From Baylisascaris procyonis (lineage: Eukaryota > Nematoda > Chromadorea > Rhabditida > Ascarididae): a stretch of DNA of 64,000 nt. How positions within the stretch are numbered: the first letter of the stretch is position 1; each line of letters opens with the position of its first letter. Positions 1 to 11,815 of the stretch are shown in pieces. The translations under genes and the position numbers were made by a program. Under the pieces are notes generated by a model. That model saw only the letters and a program-made list of their open reading frames with translations. It did no database searches and had not been told where the DNA came from. The DNA lies in assembly GCA_037389465.1 (NCBI GenBank), contig JAZARR010000172.1, forward strand, positions 2,666,001 to 2,730,000, written 5' to 3'.

Positions 1-3000
1 GAATTTCATACTTGCTAAAATACAGATAGTTTTGAAGGTTGCCCCTCTGGTAATGTCTCTCTTCCTGCCTTGATCTCTTCCTTTCTCAGTCTCTCTCTGT
101 GTGTAAAAAAAAGCAATCTCCGCTAAAACTCTTTACAGAAACCTTTGATGATGAATATACTGACTTTTCAAGAAACGAAAAAATAAAAACTAAAAAAAAA
201 AAAATAAAACAATCCAAATTAAAAAGAAAAAAATTCAACAAAAAATAAAAATGCGCTCTAAAATTGCTCACATAAAATCGTTACATATCATAAAATAGAG
301 TTACTAATGCAGCATAAAGCAACATCTTATAGCAACACATAAAGCAACATGAGATGAAGAAAATATAAAATCATAAAAATACATCAGAGTCGTGGAATTT
401 AAAAACCTTAAATAATACAACCGATATTTGAAAATAAAGAATTATAGATATTCAAAATTTAGGGAACCACCATTAACCATCCAAAGAAGACTGAAATGGG
501 AGAGGCATGGAACGACGGGGTTTCGCTGTAGCACCGGAAATACAGCTATCCCAAAATACACAGCATCGTCCCAAATTTAATTCTAGTCATCACCCTTCCG
601 GCTTACCTCTTCCATATATGCATATATCTCTAACATTCTTCTTTTCCCATTCAGTATGAGATGACTAAAATGTAGAGCATATAATTTCCACTTAAACGTG
701 AAGTACCTGAAGTCGAAACGTAATCGAAACGACTATTCACCTGAACTACCTGAACTACCTGAAGTTACAAATTTTACCAATAACATATGTCTCTTTTAGA
801 AAGAGATGATTGTGATATATGGCACATAGTGGCTCGTTCAAACAGACAGAGTTTATTGAATGTTTGGGAAAACAAGTTTTCCATAGAAGCGTGAAAGAAA
901 CATAGAAAAATAACAATACATAAAGTATACAAAAGAAAGCAGAAGATAACGATAGAAACAAGTGAATCAAGAATTGACCATCTTGCTGGTCATTTTGGTT
1001 TCTCGCTAAGGCTACTGGTCATCATAGTTTCTTGTTACTATTGCTGGTCATTTTTCATGTTTTAAATGAAAAACTCTTTTGCAACATTTCCAGAAACCAT
1101 GAAAGAGGTGGTAGTGGTTATAATGTTGTAACGCAGATTATTTTAGATTTTAATCATGCAGTTGAAAAAGAAATTGCAGAAGATTGCTTTAACAAGAGCA
1201 ACTTCCCGAACTACTTGAGGTTCCAAACTTCTTCACAACCTGACCTCGTTCCACATAACTTGAGATAAGTAAAGTACGCCGCAAATAGCCACGCACGCAA
1301 CAAGAAAATCTTGAGATATCGCAATCGAAACGAATCAATACCACACTGCTAGAAGGTAGAAGATAGAAATAACAATCGTCTCCTATAGACGAGTGCTGAT
1401 TGATGATTTGCAATATCGCCTCAAGATTCCCTTAAAATGGCGACTATAATGTAATGTCCAAAAATCATCGATCAACAATTCATAAGGCTATTAACATCAC
1501 TGAAAACATATCGCTCAATAAACCGATCAAAAAATTTTTATTTATGAGATTCCATTGTACAGTAGAGATAGATACGGTAGTGAATGAGCGGGAAGGGATA
1601 CTGTATGAAATGGATAAAAGCATTCATGTAATAATCTCAACTCACATAAATACTAATAGATCACAGTTATATGGCGTCAATTCAATGAATTCATTGAAGC
1701 GATATTATACGAACTATATAAATGCATCTATGAAATCAACATCGGCCACAAATCCTCGTTCTTATGACCGCCAGCATGGTAGAGAATGGACGAGATGATA
1801 GGATATCAATTACGGGCGCTCATGTGACGATTCGATTATATCAGTTCAAAGGTTTCAAATGGCAAAGAATTGGCAAAAATTCGATGAAAAAGTGATCAGT
1901 GAGAGGAGTGCTAAACATTTTATTCTATTCTATTTCTATTTTATAACTTCATGCCTAATCAAATTAAAATTGAAAATAATTCAAAAAAAAATATTGGTCA
2001 CAATATCAACATCGACGAATTAGGATTAAACAAAAAAAAATGTGCAAGAACACATTAGAGGTACTCAATTGATCGGAAGTAAAGAAAATTGAATAATCGA
2101 CTATGGATCGCAGCACAATACAGCAGATTTGATCCGAAGGCTAAACGAAACCAAAGAAAGTAATAAAAAATAACAACATCAATGATCTATATTTGTAATA
2201 AACAGTGAAACATCTCTAATCATTAGTGAATAGACCTGACAAAACTGAGCAAGTAGATGAACGATTAAAGAAAACAGCAACGATACTTTACATCAACAAT
2301 TCTTTCAACCGGTTGTCAATATTCAACGATGGTGAAAAAAAAAAACCAAGCGCATATATGAAACAATAAAAGAACAGTTTCAACAATTTTACTGTTTCTC
2401 ACGGTATATATTACAATAAACCAGTGGCATCTCTTCTCGGGTTGAAATAGAGGCATAAGAAGTCTGAGAAACAGCAATGGATAGCATCACTAGATTATTA
2501 TCAACTACGGATAAAAGTGCACCTCAAAAAAAAAAATTAGTACTTGTGCTGTTTACTTCTAACACCATCACCTATGTCAGATTTGAGTGCATCCACAATA
2601 ACAGTGCTCGTCTAGCACAAAAAAAAAAAAATCAAAGGGAAACTCATAGAGAAATGCCAACTTGAAAGAGATTGATCAGTTGTGATGTAGACGTCTATAC
2701 GTCAACACTTGATTCGTATACGTTGCACCTTTTCGTTGATGAGGGCAAATATTGCTCGACAAGCTAGTAGCATCGATCCACCAGAATCATTAACCTCTCT
2801 CGTATCCGACCACCTCACGAATAATGTTGCTCCGGAATCCAAAAACATCAACGAATATTTGGCAACACATTGTGATCGGGCACATGAATGGGCGCAAATA
2901 TACTCTAAAAGTCAAACATTATTTGTATTTCTTATCAAAGAATACTCCTGCATTTCAATGGAAAAAACTTATGCCCTTGAAATATAAATGTTCATTGTGC

Positions 3001-3074
3001 AGCATCAACATCGGATTATCGGCATCGCAGCTGTCTGCGAGGCTAATATTGGCTTTGATGGCTCAGCATCAGGA

Positions 3075-3112
3075 GATGGGGAGGGGGGGGGGGGGTGGTG
3101 AGAAGGAGGGGA
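3075..3112 (+). repeat. G-rich homopurine tract
   Basis: A G run of at least 12 bases followed by several shorter GG/GGGG runs on the plus strand. It could form a G-quadruplex on that strand. No gene is attached to it. Confidence 0.8.
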
Positions 3113-3170
3113 GAAATTTGACTGAAGAAAATTGTGCAACTCTGGTAAATTGAAGAGAGGTTTTGCAAGT

Positions 3171-3172
3171 AC

Positions 3173-3244
<72 letters not shown>
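3171..3244. repeat. (TA)n microsatellite with one interruption
   Basis: About 74 bases of alternating A/T with a single ACAT variant near the left end. It creates artefactual Ile-Tyr open frames on both strands. Confidence 0.97.
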
Positions 3245-3247
<3 letters not shown>

Positions 3248-6200
3248 TATACAACATGATACGCTCGTCACTATGCTAGAGTATACCAAATATCATCATA
3301 TTCCAGAAGGAGAGTAGGAGGAAAGACCAGGAAGAGGGGAAAGGGGTATGAAAATTTATGCTTAAATTGACGCAGATGTGCACTTTGTTGTAAATATAAC
3401 TCTTGCCCTTCCCATTCCGACCATCACCAATTGTAAGGATTTTCTTAAAAAATTATTTATTTGTGCACTTAAACGTTTTTCTCAATCAAGCTTAAATGAA
3501 TATGCAAAGCGCTTTGTCTCCACCTCCCCCCCCCTTGCCGCCTCCCCTATACACTCGATATTTAGCTACTACATATTTCCATTAGTTTCTTAAGAAAAAT
3601 ATCTTCAAAAAATGAACCTTGTTCATTGATTCGATTTCGAAAACGAATAAGTAAAGATCATAGATTAATTAGTGAGCAAAGATAAAAAAATAATTAAAAA
3701 TTTTAAATTTCAAATCCATAAAAATTTCCAACTAAGAAGCGATGGATAACATTAAAAAAATTCCGAAAATAATAAAGTTGAGAGAAAATTTCGACGTGTA
3801 AACCTTGATAAGATTGCCGAAATTTTAACAGTTATTACTAACTTTAACAAAAAAAAAACCATCAAAGTTTACACTTGAAAAAAAAAGTTTTTAGGAAATT
3901 TGTTCAATAATTATTTGTTTCGAATCCATTATTCCAAGGATTTGTCATCCGGTCACAAATCTTATCGTAGTTAATTCTCGCATGATGGTGCATTGATATT
4001 TTGTGGAATACATTTTACAGTAACCCAGGAATGGGCTAATATTTGCACCACTGAATCGGACAAATATCGATAAGGAATCGCCGAAATGAATTGAAATTCT
4101 AATAAACACCAGTGAGAAGCACAAATATTTCTAGTATACGTTGACATAGACAAGAAAGATGAGAATTTACTGTATATGATATGCAAGCCCTCCTATATCG
4201 TAATTTCCCATTCTTAGTGCACTAGAATGAAAAAAAAAAAATTCAAACTATACGATATATTCTATCAATTTACTTGAAGATATTCCAATAAATGAACCAT
4301 TTCACACATCCGAAAAATTCGTTGAATTCAGCAGAAAAGCAGAAAGATTGAAATTTTCTTTCTTTTTGTTGTTACTTCAATATATTTTACTTTCAATTTA
4401 CGCATCATATAACCATAGAATAGTAGAGGATGGAACGTTGCTTTTTTTTTGCAATGAACGCAGTTTTTTTTTAACGATGACATTTAGGCAGTTTAATTTT
4501 TTTAAATATTTTCAGCCCTCTCATCTCTACCTAACAGTTTTCTTACGAATATGGATTTATAATGAAAAAAAAACTCCTAAGTTTGACTTGTCATCACAAT
4601 AAGGAAACAATTATGAGTATCATCTTTAATAACATTACGATTTTAAACGAATTTAGAGAACAATTTTCTTAGTGATTATCGGCTCAGCCTATTGGCACTT
4701 CAGAAGTAAAGCGGACTCACTAATCTTCTCTTTCCTCATCTTTAAAAAAACAATATTAGTTATCTGTCTCATCGGATTTTTCAAATCCTATTTTATTGCT
4801 CATTAGTGAAATTACTTTCTCTTTATAAAAACAGAATTAAGGGATCAACTCATTCCTCAAAAGTGCCCACTACTTCGCAACGAGTAAAAATCCAAAAGAT
4901 CCCAGCCATAAACATGCCTGTTAAACCCTTTCCTTGATATCACGTTGCAACGCAACAACCTATCTTAACCACAAATGCTTATATATTTAGCACCATTGAT
5001 CTATCAGAAATAGAAGAGAAAAGAAAATTTTTTTTTAAATATTCCATTCAAAAAATATCAAAAATATTTCCTCAACATAGAAATCTGAGTACACAGATCG
5101 ATCGAACAACTCGCATCCATGTAATAAGTACGCCTTTGACCATGCGATAGATCAATACAAGGTGGTCCATTGTATCAAAATCCACTAGTCGAAAGTTTTT
5201 CTTAACTTCATGTTAAGTGAAGAATTTTTTCTTCCTATATGAAATCACTTTATAATTCCCCGTAAAACAGAAATTTCTAAACCTTCACCCCTTTGTACCA
5301 TACTGAACGCTTATTTAAAAATCATAAAAAAAAGGATAATTTTCGCATATTTGAATAAAAAAATTCAAACCATAAAATATAAACTGCCTCAACAACTATT
5401 AAAAACATTAAGCATGCGGCTAAGAAAATATAACAGATTCATTAATAAGAGAAGCTGATATGAAGATATCACTTTGTAAAATCAATATCCATCACTATAC
5501 AAGGCGTATATTCTCAATAATAAGTCTATTAGATAAAACCGTATTCGAAAATTTTGTTTGCATATCGCCGAGAGATAATAATATCAATTAAAATCTCAGA
5601 ATGCATCCGCGGTAATATTACCATCGCACAAGAAACAAAGCAATCTTCCAAAAAAAAGAGAATGTTAGCCTTAAGAAAATGGATTCATTTTCTACCTGAG
5701 ATATACATACAGCTCATATTATAGATTAATTAAAAATAAATAGCGCAACAATAGCATTAAAATCACATCTGGGAAAACACACCCATAAAAAACCCCCAAA
5801 AATACGGCAAAAAAAGAAAAATGCCAAAGAACTATCATGACGTATATCGCAAAACGTGTCGTACTATTCATATTACGATCTTCGCTATCACTCACATTTT
5901 ATTACGTTGGAAATACGTTTTTCATTTTCACGTGAATAACGTTAAATCATATGAAGCGATCATATATAGATAAATAATGTATCACATGTTGAATGCATGT
6001 GAATTCCATATCGCCTAGAGGAACATTTTTTTTTTTTTTTTATTTGAATGAATTAATCGAATCTCAAAGATGAGAACTAAAAAGGAAAAAATATTCGTCA
6101 TAGCAACTACATTTCACGTGTTATTTTTTCTGTGAAAAAAAGAGATATTCTCACCGAGCAGGTATAGAGAGAAGGAAAAGATACGCCAACTCGTAACTAA

Positions 6201-7252
6201 AGTTACCTTAATAAAAGTCTTTTAAATTTTGCTTAAGAGACCGATCGATTTTAGACGCTATCAATAGATAATAGCTTAGGTGCGAGAGTTCTATTAGACC
6301 CTCGAAAGCGATAGAATTTTTTAAAGCATTATCTTCTAGTAATTCTTGTGTTGGAATTGATATTGGATAGAGCAAGACATGCATTGTTGACATGTTTAGA
6401 GTTCTTGATAATTTATTTAAAAAAAAAAACCTAAAATTTTCAACTATCGGAAATTTTTACAAAGTTTTTTTTTCATATGTCCTTTAATCAAATATTCGCA
6501 AGATGCTTAGCATCCAATGATAATAAATCAGGCGTATTGCCTCTTGACATAGGAAGTTATCTTCCGGAGTGCATATGCTATCTCTGCAATAGATTTGTTT
6601 AGAGGTATCTATATTTGGCATCTTCCATAAGTGATCTTCAAATGATTCCACTTGCAAATCATATTCAGCGATCGAAGTATTTTTTCATTGCGTTTTTCAT
6701 TATTTAAAATTGTACGCGTTGTTGATCTATGTACATATCATCCAATCTGTTGCGATAATTCAAAAAAAAATTTTTTTTTCTTGTAAAACCTTGACGTGAA
6801 AACTTTCATCTAAGAATATTGCGCGCTTCGAAATATAAGATAAAAAACAACTAAATTTTCAACTCATGTAATAGATAAAAAATATTTAGATAACTCAACA
6901 CACTATTCGTATATTTTACGCGTATTGTTCACACTCATCGATTTCGTATTCCTTAGAAATAATATTACCTTGCAAAAAAAAAGCTTTATTTTTTTAAAAA
7001 ACTGTATTTCAGGTTTTTTTTTCAGTTTTTTTCACTAACATTTAACGATAATATTTTTCCTTTCACTAGCTGGTATGAGCTACACAGGTGTTATATTTGT
7101 CGTTTTCATCAACAACTTAGTCTAAGAAGCGCCTTAGTGAATGATTCGATTGAGGATCGATTATTAGAATATGTTTCATAAAAAAAGTTCACACAATTTT
7201 ATCACAGTTAAGTTTGCTCTTCAGATGGATATTTGACTGAAATAATACGGTA

Positions 7253-8267
7253 TTAATCCCCTCCTCTATAATCCAGTTTAGCCTCAATCAACGCTTCAGC
7301 CACTTTCCTCCCTCTCTCGTCGCCTCCTCCAGAATCTAATTTAACATCAACTTGGCAACAGAATTTTTGAATTAGTGAGTGAGATAGCAACTGTCATTAT
7401 GGTTCAAAAATTCATACAATGCTCTATGCTCTAAACTAATTTGTTAAGTATCCTAACTGAGCATAGTGAAATCGGCTTTGCATAGATCCCCTCCCTCTCC
7501 TCCCCCACACATTTCTGAAAATTTTTTAGTCTATTTATGCAAAAATTTCTAAAATTAACATTGAAGTATAATACTTGACAGAATGATATGTTACCTTTTT
7601 TCTGACGAAAGAAAAATTGGAAAACTGCAATCGAAACGAGAATTCAACTAGTCGTTGCCGTTTTCTTTATCAACTTTGCACTAGAGCAATCTTTATCTTT
7701 GCAAAATGATAAGTAAGTCAATGCAAGTTCAATGAATTTAAAAAAAGAAGCAGATTGCATTTGCAGAATTGTAAAGGAACAATTTTTTATTCTCCAACTA
7801 TTCAATGATCTATTCTTGTTCAACAATTTTATCCTGCGTGGAAGCTCACAAAACGAGAATAAAGTAGCCATAGAATCTAAAATTATCTATTCTATAATAT
7901 ATCAACTTATCTGTATTTATATCATTTCTACTCTTACCTACATACTATAAAATGTAAAATGCACATATTATTAATCACAAAAAATTTTATTCTTTTAAGT
8001 TCTGCTTCGATACGCTTCTTTTCATTATATTACCTTCTTTGCCTTTGCAGTATCTAATTTAAATCAGATGTTCGCTTACCTTTGAATTCTTGCGACATAT
8101 ACAGTAATTTTTCTTTGTAGTGATTTTCATTGCCTCTAGCGGTGTATATTCGACCACTGAAATTTATTAAATAAATATAAGTATACTACAAATAAAGGAT
8201 CAAAATTATTGATTAATATCGTTTTGTGCATTTATATTTATGTGTGTTTTTGTATGTGTATGTCTAC

Positions 8268-8335
<68 letters not shown>

Positions 8336-9732
8336 TAATCACATCTAATAATAGAGTTGTGAATATGTTTTGAGTCTAGCCGATAAACGGAAATTTCTCT
8401 ATCATTTACAAATTCTACTGCATAAACAATACGTGAAAAAAACCTGTAATATTGTAATATTTATTACGATAGACTCGTTAGTATCTATCATTCTTTTAAT
8501 AGGTCTCTAAGGATCTCTAAATAACAGCCAATAATTTCTACTATGATCAAAGAACACTGCCCGATGACATCGAATAGCGATTGATGCGATGTAAATGTCA
8601 CGTAATTAACCAATCGACTGGCAGCAATGATGAAGTTAGCTTCCTTTTTTTCTTCAAAAACCAATGATTACTACATTAAACATGTGAAAAAAGACTAGAA
8701 AATTCTATTCAAATGTGATCATGAGATAAGAAGAACAAATATCGGTGTTGACATTGTTGGAAGTAAAATGTTCTTTGATTCAGAAAAAAAAGCGCTTTAC
8801 GACATAGATGAAAGGTGAACTAAGAAAAAAAAGGAAAATGAAAAAATTATAAGTAACATATTTTTTCATTTCAAAAGGAATATCTCTATTTTGCATATTT
8901 GAGAGCAATTTTAAGTGAATCTAACCCTATCCTGCTCTACGAATAACCCGATATCTAGAAAGACAAAGTCATTATAATTTCTAAAAGTGATCTTTTAATC
9001 TTCCTATGAAAATGCCAACTAAACAGCATTTATTTTAAAATAAATTCTGCGGCGACAAAAAAAGTAAGAAGGTGCACTAGATGAACCGACGGAATATGTG
9101 TTTTTGTAGTTTCGTCTACGAAAATACACGCTTGCACCATCCTTTAGATAAGTAGCGAAACAATCCGAAAGAGTTCACATGATATGCAAATTTACAATTT
9201 GCATATCTCATCAATCACTTCAATCAATTGCTAATAAATGCAAAAAAATTTGTTAAATAATACTCTCATATTTTGAAATAATTCAACAATTCCAAGAAAG
9301 TAATACAAAATAGCTTAGCAATATTGAATCTACTGAAAAATGTGAAAAAAAAAGAGATAATTTTATAGGCAAGATAAAATGATAAGTACACAGCTGTATA
9401 TCAGGCGAACTAAACGTAGAGATCATATACAACAATACGCTATGGTAGTGGATATATCTCGGAGGGAGAACTATAGAGATGAATTTTGGCTTTTAGTGGT
9501 ATTCAAAGAAGAAATGGTAGCGTAATCTAAATAAATATGATCTCATATGAAAGTGATATAATCCAGTTAACTCATATTTTATCTTGCTTCCATTCAGATC
9601 GGAATATAGCTCATCCGAATCGCTAGTAGATTTTCCCTTAACCGATACTATAGTAAGGGAGAGCAAAAGAATAAAGATGGATAGATATACTAGTATCTTT
9701 CGTAATATTTTAGATGATCTACTTACGGTCAT
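7253..9732 (-). CDS. Membrane-anchored protein with SEA-like domain (gene model incomplete)
   Basis: Exon 1 (9732-9572) starts at an ATG one base after the acceptor-like TTTTAG, a good spliced-leader site. It encodes a basic N-terminus (KILRK) and one hydrophobic helix at about residues 14-32, then a Ser/Asp-rich linker, which suggests a signal anchor. Exon 2 (8156-8080) has clear TTTCAG and GTAAGC borders. Joining them in phase (GA + T) gives KYDGRIYTARGNENHYKEKL followed by LYMSQEFK, which resembles the start of SEA domains. A candidate last exon (7350-7253), in matching phase, encodes VDVKLDSGGG and then GRKVAEALIEAKLDY before TAA, like the second half of a SEA fold. Direct joining gives 111 residues. 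The middle of a SEA domain is missing, so at least one exon between 8080 and 7350 is probably unresolved. Exon 2 is the firmest part. The SEA assignment is an inference. Confidence 0.45.
8271..8333. repeat. (TA)n microsatellite
   Basis: Sixty-three bases of uninterrupted TA, inside intron 1 of the minus-strand SEA-like gene model. Confidence 0.97.
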
Positions 9733-9733
9733 T

Positions 9734-9743
9734 CTAAAATTTT
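9734..9743 (-). promoter_or_regulatory. Probable spliced-leader acceptor of the SEA-like gene
   Basis: On the minus strand a T-rich run ends in AG one base before the ATG at 9732. Very short leader distances of this kind are typical of nematode trans-spliced messages. Confidence 0.5.
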
Positions 9744-10705
9744 GACAATAAAATAAAGAAGTGATAACTGGAACGTGATGACTAATACGATTGATGCAAT
9801 GTCAGTGTAAATAGTAGTTTAATGTTCTTAAAGGTAATGAGCTCGCTGAATTCGTTGTACACGATCAATGAATTTTGAATTTCGTTGTAAAACAACGATT
9901 GCATTTTTTTCCAATATAGTGAAAAATATTGCATTTGCATATATCGTTGCAGAAAAAAAAATGTTTTGCGAAAGTTTTCCAATAGAATTAACAATGGTTT
10001 ACTCTTTTCAACATGGACATTTTGCAAGGAATTTTATACCGTTTCTTAGCGAGCGCTTATTATAAGAGAGCAAAAAAAAAAAACAAAGATTATTTTTTTA
10101 AAATACATAGCTAATTATTAGACAATGAATATGGTGAAAAAGAAAATGAAAATTTTTTCAATGAAATGAAAAAATTTGTTATTTCATTTCGTTGCGAATT
10201 TCTTCCCAAAACAATATTGTGCATTTATTATATTTCAACCGCATATCCATAAATTATCAATGAGAAAGAAATTTTCAAAAATCTGAACGAAAATTTTTAT
10301 CGATTTTTTAATATAAAATTCAATTAGGAAAATTTCTGAACTTTTTTATAAAAGTATTTAGCGTTTTTTTTTTTTAAAAACGACGAAATGCCTCATCCGT
10401 TTTCATCTTACGACCAATAACTAATACTAAGAATTGAAGTTTATCTCTGAATACTTATGCAAGGATGAATCGAATTGAAAATTTCCTCATAGAATCCTTG
10501 TGAAGTTGGCTTTTCCAAATTTCCAACCTAGAAGATTCTTATGAAGCTGGCAATTTTCCTAATTTTCACCATTCTCGAATTGCTCACACAAAATAATTGA
10601 ACACTCATTGGCAAATACATCATATTGCCGAACGTCTAGTGCTAATTTAGAAGCCGGATGCTATCAAACTGTTACCCCGATATTTTGTTCTAGTAGAAAT
10701 GAATG

Positions 10706-10758
<53 letters not shown>

Positions 10759-11626
10759 TTTAAATAATGAAAAAAAAAATGCAAGCACCGCAAAATTCCC
10801 TCCACTTCCTGTCAAAATCTTATAGATCTTCGAAGATCAAATCGTCCACTTCGACGACTTTCATCCCACAAAATAATCTTGTTAGTGAATATCTTGCCTT
10901 ACATTAAGATAGTCATGTAATATATACATTGTTCTGGAAAAAAATAATAAAAATTTTTATATAATTTCAAATAATAACACTTTCTATTTTTCATACATCA
11001 CTGAGTCCCATTTGAATGTAATTTCAAGTACCATAGCATAACACATATATCAACGTTAAAAGCAAAAATTTTTAGCTATCGGTCAAAGAGATTGCAACTG
11101 CGTTTGAATGTGCAAAACAAGAAGCCTAAATAATGCAAAAGCGTTTTTAATTCAACAACGAGTGTTTTTTTTTTCTTTCTTCTTGTGTTGCATATGAACA
11201 ACGAGTGAATGATCGTGCTTTTATCTTTCAGCTTTTTTTTTTACGGTCGTGCACATATTTTGCCACTTCGGTTACTGTAATAACTGTTATCAATTATTAT
11301 AGTATTATGTTAAGAGTTACTATAGTAGTGATCTTACAATGTGATATGAAACATATCACTAAAATTAATACGAGTTTTACTAATAAAATATTAATTACAT
11401 CAAGTAATAAAAAGTAATAAAATATGGAAAAATAAAATATGTTTTATTGAAGAAAGAGATGAAAATTCATCTTTGAAAGTAAAAAAAATTTTTGCCCGTT
11501 TGCTAAATTATGTAGAGAATAATAAAATTGCTAAAATAAAGTATAAAATAAAATTATAGTTGTTAAAGATCACCATTGTTTGCATGAACCATTTTTTAGT
11601 CAATCGTCCCTATCAAACTTCATAAA
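9744..11626. other. Intergenic AT-rich DNA
   Basis: Low-complexity DNA upstream of the minus-strand gene that starts at 9732. Short frames at 9782-10027 and 9868-10065 overlap on opposite strands and look like chance. A TA array lies at 10708-10756. No gene seen. Confidence 0.6.
10708..10756. repeat. (TA)n microsatellite
   Basis: Forty-nine bases of alternating TA in intergenic DNA. Confidence 0.97.
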
Positions 11627-11815
11627 TCATTTCTCTTCCTCTTTTTCTGCACAAAGTCCCACGCAAATAGGAAATATAATGAAAAATTTTTTCGAACAAC
11701 ACGTACAAGGAGTTTGTTGGTCCACATGATTTCTCACGTGGTCTGTTTCCGTTTCTATCCTACTTAAATGCTCAATAACGCTTATGTCACCTCCATTCGC
11801 TTCGCAGCACCACAT
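11627..11815 (-). CDS. Possible small Cys-rich single-exon protein
   Basis: A 62-codon frame beginning MWCCEANGGDISVIEHLSR, with clustered cysteines (CC near residue 3, CTCC in the middle), a short hydrophobic segment (FFIIFPICVGLC) and an acidic/basic tail. Reasons to consider it: the acceptor-like GCTACAG lies 16 bases upstream of the ATG, and the amino-acid mix is less AT-biased than the surrounding frames. No family is recognised and no close poly(A) signal is evident; the nearest AATAAA is about 180 bases downstream. It could equally be one exon of a larger gene or a chance frame. Confidence 0.25.
   Translation of the reverse strand: MWCCEANGGDISVIEHLSRIETETDHVRNHVDQQTPCTCCSKKFFIIFPICVGLCAEKEEEK

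Larger units (their letters stand above)
1..7252. other. AT-rich stretch without a supportable gene
   Basis: Seven kilobases of AT-rich DNA with A/T homopolymer runs, a TA array near 3.2 kb and a G-rich tract near 3.1 kb. Open frames at 1454-1798 (plus, 114 codons), 2709-2987 (plus) and 6208-6393 (minus) have no family match, and I found no paired splice sites or a convincing 5' acceptor for them. A repeated CTGGTCAT motif occurs at about 985-1055. The 3' end or extra exons of the minus-strand gene that starts at 9732 could still lie here unseen. Confidence 0.6.

Noticed and set aside
2709..3153. Two overlapping plus-strand frames with protein-like pieces
   Set aside because: They are in different frames, match no family and end in G-rich and TA repeats. 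Possibly a decayed element, but not supportable.
3005..3317. Open frames with long Ile-Tyr runs on both strands
   Set aside because: They are translations of the (TA)n array. The same holds at 37948-38151 and 61167-61496.
6208..6393. Minus-strand frame as a further exon of the SEA-like gene
   Set aside because: No acceptor or donor fits its frame, and the candidate stop at 7253 lies before it.
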